Source: Bordetella parapertussis
GTDB lineage: Bacteria > Pseudomonadota > Gammaproteobacteria > Burkholderiales > Burkholderiaceae_B
Assembly (NCBI GenBank): GCA_945872285.1
Contig: CAMBZR010000100.1
Location: 1 to 9,267 of the forward strand
Reading direction: 5' to 3'
Length of the DNA stretch: 9,267 nt
Shown here: positions 1 to 6,273 of the stretch, in pieces
How positions within the stretch are numbered: the stretch's first letter is position 1
How the letters are laid out: each line of letters starts with the position of its first letter
Notes under the pieces: generated by a model
Database searches by the model: none
Told to the model about the DNA's origin: nothing
Seen by the model: the letters and a program-made list of their open reading frames with translations, nothing else
Program-made: the position numbers and the translations under genes

Positions 1-25
1 AAGTACACACGTAGCGTGAAGTAAA

Positions 26-63
26 AAATGAGCTTGCAGACGTTTTAGTCTGTAAGCTCATTT
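26..63 (-). terminator. Intrinsic terminator of the repeat-protein gene
   Basis: Bases 26-41 and 48-63 form a 16-bp stem with one G-U pair (36 with 53) around a 6-base loop. Read on the minus strand, the distal arm runs into six consecutive T residues (complement of A23-A28). It lies 27 bases beyond the stop codon of the minus-strand gene ending at 91, the usual position for a rho-independent terminator. In the plus direction no T tract follows, so it should act mainly for the minus strand. Confidence 0.85.
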
Positions 64-90
64 AACTAATCAACAGCGATGAAAGGCTAA

Positions 91-516
91 TTAGTTCACA
101 CAGATCTGACGATACTGAACGGTCTGGCCGAACTCATTGAAAACAGGTACTTGCGCCGTTTGACAAGCCTGCTGCGGCACGTAGTAGATATTTGGGTTGC
201 TCTGATATACCGGCGCAGGCTGAACATAATAATTTCGGTTGTTCTGATATACCGGCTCGGGCTGAGCGTAATAATTTGGGTTGTACTGATACACCGGCGC
301 AGGCTGAACATAATAATTTGCACGAGGCTGTTGCTGAGCCAAGGCGGCACCCACCCCAACGCCCACGACTGCCCCAATTGCAGCGGCAGCCCAGCCGTTC
401 ATGTTTCCGTTGTTTCCACCGTAGTTGTTGTACCGACGTCCGCCAGCCTCGGCAGGCAGTGCGGTCATCAGCGCGAGAGAGACAACGACGATTGCGGATG
501 CGTGGGCTTTTTTCAT
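91..516 (-). CDS. Small exported Gly- and Tyr/Pro/Gln-rich repeat protein
   Basis: A 141-residue protein of unknown function. Residues 1-24 form a typical Sec signal peptide: KK near the N-terminus, a hydrophobic core at about 8-20, and AEA before a probable cleavage after residue 24. A Gly/Asn-rich stretch (25-41) follows. Next comes a small-residue hydrophobic segment (42-60, GWAAAAIGAVVGVGVGAALA) resembling a glycine-zipper membrane segment. Three 14-residue repeats follow at 67-80, 81-94 and 95-108, each starting NYY and carrying QPxPVYQ, plus a partial fourth start (NIYYV). The C-terminus has two cysteines (118, 139) bracketing a VPVFNEFGQ-type segment and could form a disulfide. The protein is probably periplasmic or envelope-associated; that is inference. 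The start follows from the signal peptide, with AAAGG about 10 bases upstream. It stands alone with its own terminator. I recognise the style of protein but no named family. Confidence 0.8.
   Translation of the reverse strand: MKKAHASAIVVVSLALMTALPAEAGGRRYNNYGGNNGNMNGWAAAAIGAVVGVGVGAALAQQQPRANYYVQPAPVYQYNPNYYAQPEPVYQNNRNYYVQPAPVYQSNPNIYYVPQQACQTAQVPVFNEFGQTVQYRQICVN
190..315 (-). repeat. Three tandem 42-bp repeats inside the exported-protein gene
   Basis: Units at 190-231, 232-273 and 274-315 are direct repeats with an exact 42-base period, so each encodes 14 residues and frame is kept. The outer units differ from each other at about three positions, while the middle unit differs from the first at about six. 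Bases after 315 start like another unit and then diverge. Because the period is a multiple of three, copy-number change would alter protein length without breaking the frame. Confidence 0.9.
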
Positions 517-682
517 GATGAGTGGGCCTTTAATGAACAGTTAACCTAATGACTGAATATTACGACAACAGACTAGCCTATGTGTATGGATCAGAGCCGT
601 TGTTTTAATTAAAAGTATTTCAAACTGTTGCAAAAGCTGACCAAACGCCTTGTTAGGCCTCACTTTGAGCCTTCAACTCGCC

Positions 683-1294
683 TTACTTCAAGCCCTCAGC
701 CCCTAACGCCGCCTGAACCGCTGGATCCGCACTCATGCGCTCAAAATGCGCCTCGAGATTTGGCATGCCAGTTAAGTCAACATTTTTGGCTTTGGCCCAG
801 CGAGTCGTGACGTATAAGTAGGCGTCAGCCACCGAGCGCTCGTCTGAGAGCCAATTGCGTCCGGCTAAGTGTTTGTCTGCGACGACATACATATCCCGAA
901 CCCTTGCAGACGCCGACGCGGCAAGCTCGTCTTGTGCAGGCTTTTCAGTTACCAAACGGGCTGCACCAAAAATCATGCTAAAGGTTTTATGCACATCGGA
1001 ATTAAACAAGCCCAACCACCGACGCGCTTCAGAGCGTGCTTTAAGCGACTCACCTCCTAACAGTCTTGCTTCAGGATTTTTTTCAGCTAGGTATTCAAGG
1101 ATGGCAATATTTTGGGTCAAGGTAAAACCATCATCATCAATCGCGGGCACTGCGCCGAGTGGGCTGATGTTGATATAGGGTGCCACTTTTAAAGCGTCAC
1201 GGGCGACTGAGATATATTCGAAAGGCTTGCCAATCCAGTTCAAAGCAATGTGATCAACCAGTGAACAGGCGCCAGGGAGTCCGTAGAGTTTCAT
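683..1294 (-). CDS. gst: Beta-class glutathione S-transferase
   Basis: A 203-residue cytosolic GST, the normal length for the bacterial beta class. The thioredoxin-like N-terminal domain opens MKLYGLPGACSL. Cys10 matches the residue that forms a mixed disulfide with glutathione in Proteus mirabilis GST B1-1, and Pro50 in GAVPAI is the conserved cis-proline. The helical C-terminal domain has His102 in a DVHKTFS context, matching His106 of the Proteus enzyme, and an SVADAYLYV helix-cap motif at 154-162. It also ends in EGLK like that family. Expected roles are glutathione conjugation or thiol-disulfide exchange on electrophiles; the substrate cannot be read from sequence. The start is supported by AAAGGA at 1301-1306, six bases upstream. 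It lies 82 bases downstream of the pirin gene on the same strand, so co-transcription is plausible and would suit an oxidative or xenobiotic stress role. Confidence 0.93.
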   Translation of the reverse strand: MKLYGLPGACSLVDHIALNWIGKPFEYISVARDALKVAPYINISPLGAVPAIDDDGFTLTQNIAILEYLAEKNPEARLLGGESLKARSEARRWLGLFNSDVHKTFSMIFGAARLVTEKPAQDELAASASARVRDMYVVADKHLAGRNWLSDERSVADAYLYVTTRWAKAKNVDLTGMPNLEAHFERMSADPAVQAALGAEGLK

Positions 1295-1376
1295 GTTTTT
1301 TCCTTTAGATCTTTCTTGAAATGCAAGTTAACAAATTGAGCGAACCAAATTAAGCGTTACGCACGCAGCCGACTGA

Positions 1377-2243
1377 CTAAAATTTACCAGATTGATAATC
1401 GTGCACCGCCTGTTCAATCTCTTCACGCGTATTCATGACAAACGGCCCGTATTGCACCACAGGCTCACCAATCGGTGCGGCCGCCAGCACCAGAAAACGC
1501 GTATCTGATTCTAGGCTAATGACCTGCACGCATGCACCTGAACCCAGCACAGCCAGGTGTCGTGCACCAACGCGCTCATCACCCACCAGGGCTTCGCCTT
1601 CGTAAACATACACAAAGGCCGTGTGCCCCGACGCGACCGGTTCAAGAAACTGCCCGTGGGCGCCCATGTGCACATCCAGCATGACGGGTGCGGTGGTCAT
1701 GCCTTGCAGCGGGCCAGAAATTGGATCAAGCCCGTTGCTGTAGGTGCCCGCAATCACCTTCACGGTGCCCGAGCCATCTAACAAATCCACCACAGGCATG
1801 GTGGGCGACGGGATATCGCGATACGCAGGCGGGCACATTTTTTCGTCTGAGGGCAGATTGATCCATAACTGAAAGCCATGCATGCGGCCTTCTGTTTGTT
1901 GTGGCATCTCAGAGTGGATCACACCGCGCCCAGCAGTCATCCACTGCACATCACCGGGCCCGAGGTCGCCGCGGTTACCCATATGGTCTTGGTGTAGCAT
2001 GCGGCCATCTAGCATGTAGGTGACGGTTTCGAAGCCACGATGTGGGTGGTCAGGAAACCCGCCGATATAGTCTGACGCCTCGTCGGTCGCGAACTCGTCG
2101 AGCATCAAAAATGGGTCAAGATTCAGTTCGGGTGAATAGGAGTAGACCCGCAACAGTTTGACCCCAGCGCCATCGTGGGTGGGGCGCCCAGGCAGTATTT
2201 GCTCAACTTGGCGTACAGCGGCTGGTGGTGAAGGGTGAGTCAT
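1377..2243 (-). CDS. Pirin-family protein (bicupin, possible quercetin dioxygenase)
   Basis: A 288-residue member of the pirin family, a double-cupin fold. The N-terminal cupin carries the family signature, FPDHPHRGFET at 63-73, with His66 and His68, and AGRGVIHSEMP with His110 and Glu112. Together these are the three-His/one-Glu metal site of human pirin and E. coli YhhW. The C-terminal cupin (about 185-265) lacks an obvious metal set, as is usual. Characterised bacterial members show quercetin 2,3-dioxygenase activity or bind metabolic enzymes; which applies here is unknown. The start is supported by AGGA (complement of 2252-2255), eight bases upstream. It is divergent from the dehydrogenase gene at 2355 and is probably the first gene of a two-gene unit with the GST. 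Confidence 0.93.
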   Translation of the reverse strand: MTHPSPPAAVRQVEQILPGRPTHDGAGVKLLRVYSYSPELNLDPFLMLDEFATDEASDYIGGFPDHPHRGFETVTYMLDGRMLHQDHMGNRGDLGPGDVQWMTAGRGVIHSEMPQQTEGRMHGFQLWINLPSDEKMCPPAYRDIPSPTMPVVDLLDGSGTVKVIAGTYSNGLDPISGPLQGMTTAPVMLDVHMGAHGQFLEPVASGHTAFVYVYEGEALVGDERVGARHLAVLGSGACVQVISLESDTRFLVLAAAPIGEPVVQYGPFVMNTREEIEQAVHDYQSGKF

Positions 2244-2354
2244 TTAATTTTTCCTGATCATAACGAGTGCACAGGCGCTAGTCTAAGGTATCCCGCCCTG
2301 ATCGAGGCAAAAAAGGGCTAAGATCACGGTTACTTTTACTCGAGGATCTAGCGC
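2244..2354. promoter_or_regulatory. Divergent intergenic region, pirin and dehydrogenase
   Basis: This 111-base gap separates two genes transcribed outward, so it must carry promoters for both unless they are leaderless. It contains a ribosome-binding site at each end: AGGA on the minus strand at 2252-2255 and GAGGA at 2342-2346 on the plus strand. I could not find a convincing -35/-10 pair. TAAGAT at 2319-2324 is a possible plus-strand -10 without a good -35, which could mean activator dependence. Confidence 0.4.
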
Positions 2355-3455
2355 ATGAGCCGCCCATTTAAGATTGCAGTACTGCCAGGTGATGGTATTG
2401 GTAAAGAAGTAATGCCTGAGGGCTTGCGGGTTTTAGAGACCGCTTCTAAAAAGTTTGGCTTAAATCTTGAATTTCGCCATTTTGACTGGGCCTCTTGCGA
2501 TTATTACGCCAAAACTGGGCAAATGATGCCCAACGACTGGAAAGCTCACCTAATCGAATGCGATGCGATCTATTTTGGCGCTGTGGGTTGGCCAGCGATT
2601 GTGGCGGATCACACTTCGCTTTATGGCTCGTTGCTGAAATTTCGCCGTGAGTTTGATCAATACATTAACTTGCGCCCCGTACGCTTGTTTGAAGGCGTAC
2701 CTTGCCCCTTGGCCAATCGCAAGCCAGGCGACATCGACTTTTTTGTCGTACGCGAAAACACCGAGGGCGAGTACTCGGCCGTAGGCGGCAAGATGTTTGA
2801 AGGCACCGAGCGCGAGATCGTGTTGCAAGAATCGATCTTTACACGCATTGGTTGCGATCGCGTGTTGCGCTTTGCGTTTGAATTAGCCTCACGTCGCGCA
2901 CGCAAGCACGTCACCATTGCCACAAAATCTAATGGTATTGCGATCAGCATGCCGTATTGGGATGAGCGTGCTGCCGAAGTTGGCAAGGATTATCCTGGTA
3001 TCACCACCGACAAACAGCATATTGATATTTTGTCAGCACGCTTTGTGTTGCAACCTGATCGTTTTGATGTGGTGGTGGCGTCGAATTTGTTTGGCGATAT
3101 TTTGTCGGATCTGGGCCCAGCGTGTACCGGTACGATTGGCTTGGCACCATCGGCCAACTTGAATCCCGATCGCAAGTTTCCGTCATTGTTTGAACCAGTG
3201 CATGGCTCAGCGCCTGACATCTACGGCAAAAAAATCGCCAACCCTGTCGCCATGATCTGGTCCGGCGCCTTGATGCTTGAGTATCTTGGGCTTGGCTTGC
3301 CTGAAGCCAATCAAAAGCCTTACCTCGACGCGCATAATGCGATCGTTAAAGCGATTGAAGAAATCTTGGTGACTGGCCCGCACACCCCTGACTTGGGTGG
3401 CAAGGCGCACACACACGACATGGGTGAGGCGATTAGCAAGCTTTTGGCAAAGTAA
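2355..3455 (+). CDS. dmlA: D-malate / tartrate dehydrogenase (decarboxylating)
   Basis: A 366-residue cytosolic NAD-dependent beta-decarboxylating dehydrogenase of the isocitrate/isopropylmalate superfamily. The stretch WASCDYYAKTGQMMPNDW at 45-62 is typical of the DmlA/tartrate dehydrogenase (TtuC) branch, and the protein resembles E. coli DmlA almost throughout. Visible active-site elements are Arg97/Arg98 in KFRREF, Arg107 in NLRPVR, and Arg133 and Tyr140 in VVRENTEGEY. Lys191 in ATKSNG and metal-binding Asp224, Asp248 and Asp252 in QHID and NLFGDILSD are also present. HGSAPDIYG at 283-291 with Asp288 is the NAD-type dinucleotide site. Family enzymes convert D-malate to pyruvate and CO2 and oxidise or decarboxylate tartrate isomers; the in vivo substrate is undecided. 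GAGGA sits eight bases before the start. No LysR regulator is in the window. Confidence 0.93.
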   Translation: MSRPFKIAVLPGDGIGKEVMPEGLRVLETASKKFGLNLEFRHFDWASCDYYAKTGQMMPNDWKAHLIECDAIYFGAVGWPAIVADHTSLYGSLLKFRREFDQYINLRPVRLFEGVPCPLANRKPGDIDFFVVRENTEGEYSAVGGKMFEGTEREIVLQESIFTRIGCDRVLRFAFELASRRARKHVTIATKSNGIAISMPYWDERAAEVGKDYPGITTDKQHIDILSARFVLQPDRFDVVVASNLFGDILSDLGPACTGTIGLAPSANLNPDRKFPSLFEPVHGSAPDIYGKKIANPVAMIWSGALMLEYLGLGLPEANQKPYLDAHNAIVKAIEEILVTGPHTPDLGGKAHTHDMGEAISKLLAK

Positions 3456-3465
3456 TCTTTATTCT

Positions 3466-3496
3466 GAGCAAGTTGCAAAGTCATTGCAACTTGCTC
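3466..3496 (+). terminator. Perfect 13-bp hairpin after the dehydrogenase gene
   Basis: Bases 3466-3478 and 3484-3496 are perfect inverted repeats around a 5-base loop, beginning ten bases after the dehydrogenase stop. Only a short T run (3507-3510) follows, about ten bases after the stem, so this is not a textbook intrinsic terminator. It may still terminate, protect the mRNA 3' end, or attenuate read-through into the glycosyltransferase gene. The minus strand has no T tract either. Confidence 0.55.
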
Positions 3497-3585
3497 GAGT
3501 ACAAACTTTTAGAATAGAAGCCGTTTCTACCGTAAGGCTTTAATCAATCGTACTGTCATCATTTCATGTTGTAATCCGAAGCAAT

Positions 3586-4227
3586 ATGATTACAGTCGTT
3601 ATCGCTTCTTACAGATACGGACACCTTGCAGCCCATTGCATCGAGTCTCTACTCTCTCAAACTACACCCCCTGCAAGAATTTTATTTGTAGATGATGGTG
3701 GGTTAGATTGCAAGCATTTACCAAGCTTATACCCGAGTATTGAATACACACTCAGACCTGATAACCTGGGAGTTGTCGTCAACTTTCAAGATATGCTGTC
3801 TAGAGTCGACACAGAGTATGTGCTTTTCATTGGTGCTGATAACTGGTTGCGTTCTGACTCGATCGAGCTGTTATCAAACGCTAGCGCCGATATTGTCACC
3901 TACGACATCGTTGTGACGGGTGAACTAAAAGACGAAATCTTGACGCGTGTGCCTGGTGAGACGCTACCTTATCAGGGCGACTTGTATTGGGATCGTCAAG
4001 ATCAGCATCACGGCTCAATGTTGTACCGCACCGCTTTTGGTCAAAAAATTGGGTATCAAAAGAAAGATGAAGATCGCGTTCATCCCCAAGAAGACTGGAA
4101 TCTTTGGGATAAGATGCTTGAACAAGGTGCGACGGTCGCTAGCGTCAAAGAGGGTCTTTTGTTCTACAGAAGACATCGAGAAAATTTTTTGAAATATTCT
4201 CAACAACCCGAAAGCGCAGCTGTGTAA
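3586..4227 (+). CDS. Compact family 2 glycosyltransferase
   Basis: A 213-residue protein that is essentially a single GT-A catalytic domain. ITVVIASYRYGHLAAHCIESLLSQT at 2-26 is the usual GT2 N-terminal strand-helix. VDDG at 35-38 binds the nucleotide, FIGADNW at 81-87 takes the DXD place, and HHGSMLYR at 141-148 matches the acceptor-side strand. QEDWNLW at 168-174 holds the probable catalytic-base ED pair, and LLFYRRHREN at 191-200 is the typical C-terminal end. There is no membrane segment or signal peptide, so it is cytosolic or peripheral. Donor and acceptor are unknown; cell-envelope polysaccharide is the default guess. No strong Shine-Dalgarno precedes the ATG, and the upstream ATG at 3565-3567 hits a stop at once. 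TAGAAT at 3510-3515 is a possible -10. It has no polysaccharide-synthesis neighbours, which is unusual. Confidence 0.85.
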   Translation: MITVVIASYRYGHLAAHCIESLLSQTTPPARILFVDDGGLDCKHLPSLYPSIEYTLRPDNLGVVVNFQDMLSRVDTEYVLFIGADNWLRSDSIELLSNASADIVTYDIVVTGELKDEILTRVPGETLPYQGDLYWDRQDQHHGSMLYRTAFGQKIGYQKKDEDRVHPQEDWNLWDKMLEQGATVASVKEGLLFYRRHRENFLKYSQQPESAAV

Positions 4228-4237
4228 AGGTTGGCGA

Positions 4238-4266
4238 TTAAGCGCATAAGATGAGAGTAGGATAAT
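4238..4266 (+). promoter_or_regulatory. Candidate promoter for the aldolase gene
   Basis: GATAAT at 4261-4266 matches the -10 consensus at five of six positions. It lies 17 bases after TTAAGC (4238-4243), a poor -35 with three matches. It sits in the 75-base gap between the glycosyltransferase and the aldolase. This is a weak pattern call only. Confidence 0.25.
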
Positions 4267-4302
4267 CCAATAAACAAAAAGACAAAGATTAGGAGCCTCA
4301 CC

Positions 4303-5067
4303 ATGCCTGACTACACCAACCGTTTTAAGCAATCATTAAAAGCTGGCAAGCCAAACATTGGTTTGTGGATTTCGATCCCGGACGCCTTCACCACCGAGAT
4401 TTGTGCAACAGCAGAATTTGACTGGATGTTGCTTGATGGCGAACACACACCGACGGATCCCTTGACGATCCTGTCGCAGCTGCAAGCCTGTGCTGCGTAC
4501 AACACGCAGGCGGTTGCGCGACCACCGATTGGCGAGACGCATTTGATTAAGCAGTTGTTAGATCTGGGTGTGCAAAGTTTGCTGATCCCGATGGTTGATA
4601 CAGCAGAGCAGGCCGCTGAGTTGGTCAAAGCGGTGCGCTATCCACCCCATGGCATTCGCGGCGTGGGCTATGGTTCGGCGCGCGTGTCGCGTTGGGATTC
4701 GCGTAAAGATTACGTGAAGGGCGCCAACGACGAGATCTGTTTGCTGGTGCAAGTTGAAACGCAAACAGGCTTGAATAACCTTGAGGCGATTTGTGCCGTT
4801 GAAGGCGTAGATGGCGTATTTTTAGGGCCTTCAGACTTGTCGGCAGCGCTGGGCCACTTGGGCAACCCGGGCCACCCCGATGTTGTCAGCACAATTGAAA
4901 AATCGATTGCTGTGATTTTGAAGCACAAAAAAGCAGCAGGGATTTTGACGCCTGATCGGGTTTTGGCCAAACGGTATCTTGAGCTTGGCTGTACCTTCGT
5001 TGCCGTGGGTGCCGATGCCCGCGTGCTGGCGTTAGGTGTACGTGAACTTAGGTCTGCGTTTAAGTAA
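4303..5067 (+). CDS. hpaI: HpcH/HpaI-family class II 4-hydroxy-2-oxo acid aldolase
   Basis: A 254-residue cytosolic, divalent-metal-dependent TIM-barrel aldolase, closely similar along its length to E. coli 4-hydroxy-2-oxoheptanedioate aldolase. The known active-site residues of that enzyme appear with a constant +3 offset: Asp45 and His48 in LLDGEHTP, Arg73 in VARPP, and metal ligands Glu152 in VQVETQTG and Asp178 in GPSDLS. GIRGVGYG at 117-124 is the family phosphate/carboxylate loop. Such enzymes reversibly cleave 4-hydroxy-2-oxo diacids to pyruvate (or oxaloacetate) and an aldehyde. E. coli HpaI serves homoprotocatechuate breakdown, but none of the other hpa genes is here, so the substrate may be a different 2-keto-3-deoxy acid or the related 2-dehydro-3-deoxyglucarate. 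AGGAG at 4291-4295, seven bases before the ATG, is a strong ribosome-binding site. It converges with the ketopantoate-reductase-like gene. Confidence 0.92.
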   Translation: MPDYTNRFKQSLKAGKPNIGLWISIPDAFTTEICATAEFDWMLLDGEHTPTDPLTILSQLQACAAYNTQAVARPPIGETHLIKQLLDLGVQSLLIPMVDTAEQAAELVKAVRYPPHGIRGVGYGSARVSRWDSRKDYVKGANDEICLLVQVETQTGLNNLEAICAVEGVDGVFLGPSDLSAALGHLGNPGHPDVVSTIEKSIAVILKHKKAAGILTPDRVLAKRYLELGCTFVAVGADARVLALGVRELRSAFK

Positions 5068-5139
5068 GCAAGGCTTCAAGCGAAGTCGTGTTGGTTTAGT
5101 CTGACAGCGCACGCCCTAAGACTGCACGGTCAGATCAGG

Positions 5140-6132
5140 TCACGCTCGCGCGGCGGCATCACCCATTAGTTGTTGATTCAAACCGCGCAGCAACACCAGC
5201 ATCAACTCGCACCGCGGCACGCTGATGTTGTGCTGGCGTGCAAACTCAACGACTTGACCCAAAATAGCATCGTGCTCGAGCGAACGTCCGGCCATCACAT
5301 CCTGCAGCATTGACGCCGTGTTTGAGCCAGGGCGTTTTTTAGGTGCGACCAGTTCTTCAAGGTCGACCTTGCCGCGTAAATCCGTGCCGCAGGCTAAGGC
5401 AACTTCTAAAACTTCGAGCATGACTTTGCAGCGCTCGGCACGCACTTCAGGGCTTGCCGACATTTTGACGGTTGGTAAACGGGTCAGGGCGGCGACAGGA
5501 TTCAAGCCGCAATTGATCAACAACTTGTGCCAAATATCGTATCTAAGATCAGTCGCTGCAACGCCGTTGATGTTTGCTGCTTGAAACGCCTGAACCAAAC
5601 GATCAACACGAGAAGAGGGTGCGTTATCAGGCTCACCGAACATCCAACGGTCACCCATCGCGGTTTTGATCACGCCAGGTTCGATCACCTCGTTGGGCGA
5701 GTAAATCACGCAGCCCAACGAGCGATCTTTTAGCAGCGACCAAAGTTCGCCACCCGGATCGACGCACTCAAGGTGTTCTTGGACGTTATTGGTACCTTTG
5801 TTCCACCACCAGGGGATTCCGTTGACAGCAAACACCGCCACGCCGTCTTTGGCTAGCAGGCGTTCAATGGCAGCCGCTGCACCGGGCAAGGCCTGTGCTT
5901 TTAAGGTCACTAGCACCACGTCTTGGGGCGACAGCGAAGCAGGGTCGTCGGTAGCTGCAAACGGGCGCCCAGTATAGATTTCTTCGCCCCGAAACACCTT
6001 CAAACCGTTTTGCTGAATCGCCCGAAGCTGCGCGCCGCGCGCCACCAGTGAAACCTCGTCATGGCCTGCCGTAATCAACCGCGCCGCCAAATGACCACCC
6101 ACAGCACCCGCACCGTAAACACATATTTTCAT
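5140..6132 (-). CDS. 2-dehydropantoate 2-reductase family protein
   Basis: A 330-residue cytosolic NADP-dependent 2-oxo acid reductase of the ApbA/PanE family. The N-terminal Rossmann fold has GAGAVG at 7-12 and a family-typical NGIPWWW at 104-110, where Asn104 matches PanE Asn98. The C-terminal helical domain has DIWHKLLINCGLNP at 199-212 with the catalytic Lys203 (PanE Lys176), Asn207 and Asn211. It also has SMLQDVMAGRSLEHDAI at 274-290 with Ser274, Asp278 and the active-site Glu286 (PanE Glu256). All key residues are present, so it should be an active reductase. Whether it makes pantoate for CoA synthesis or reduces another branched 2-oxo acid is open: no panB/panC neighbours are seen, and many Burkholderiales carry several such paralogs in catabolic regions. 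The ribosome-binding site is weak (GAG about nine bases upstream). I leave the symbol empty for that reason. Confidence 0.88.
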   Translation of the reverse strand: MKICVYGAGAVGGHLAARLITAGHDEVSLVARGAQLRAIQQNGLKVFRGEEIYTGRPFAATDDPASLSPQDVVLVTLKAQALPGAAAAIERLLAKDGVAVFAVNGIPWWWNKGTNNVQEHLECVDPGGELWSLLKDRSLGCVIYSPNEVIEPGVIKTAMGDRWMFGEPDNAPSSRVDRLVQAFQAANINGVAATDLRYDIWHKLLINCGLNPVAALTRLPTVKMSASPEVRAERCKVMLEVLEVALACGTDLRGKVDLEELVAPKKRPGSNTASMLQDVMAGRSLEHDAILGQVVEFARQHNISVPRCELMLVLLRGLNQQLMGDAAARA

Positions 6133-6227
6133 GACTTAGCTCAAGTAACAAAAGTAATAAACGTAACCAAGCCTCGCATTATCCGGCTAGCGGTGTTTGA
6201 CGCAAGTTGTTAATAGAAGAAAATTCG

Positions 6228-6254
6228 TACAATATTCACTTGAAGGAATATTCC
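6228..6254 (+). promoter_or_regulatory. Candidate promoter and operator of the toxin-antitoxin operon
   Basis: TACAAT at 6228-6233 matches the -10 consensus at five of six positions; TTGTTA at 6207-6212 is a possible -35 but the 15-base spacing is short. Just downstream, GGAATATTCC at 6245-6254 is a perfect 10-bp palindrome, and its AATATTC core also occurs at 6231-6237, 16 bases earlier. HigA-type antitoxins repress their own operons by binding palindromes at the promoter, so these are plausible operator sites. A ribosome-binding site for the toxin, AAAGG, lies at 6258-6262. Confidence 0.4.
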
Positions 6255-6273
6255 ATTAAAGGTATTATTTGCG

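Noticed and set aside
190..315. CRISPR-like array
   Set aside because: The repeats are directly adjacent with no unique spacers and lie in frame within a coding sequence.
151..549. Open frames on the plus strand across the repeat-protein gene
   Set aside because: They are antisense shadows opened by the 42-bp repeats. The minus frame has a signal peptide, a plausible start and a matching terminator, while the plus frames have none of these.
647..658. GCCT/AGGC mini-hairpin after the GST stop as a terminator
   Set aside because: The stem is four base pairs with only three T residues following on the minus strand, too weak to call.
2550..2986. Minus-strand open frames opposite the dehydrogenase
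   Set aside because: They are shadows of a highly conserved plus-strand enzyme and show no protein-like features.
5070..5140. Inverted repeats (GGCTTC/GAAGTC and TCTGAC/GTCAGA) between the convergent aldolase and reductase genes
   Set aside because: The stems are six base pairs, one needing a wobble pair and the other having a long loop, and no T tract follows. A terminator is expected here but these do not qualify.
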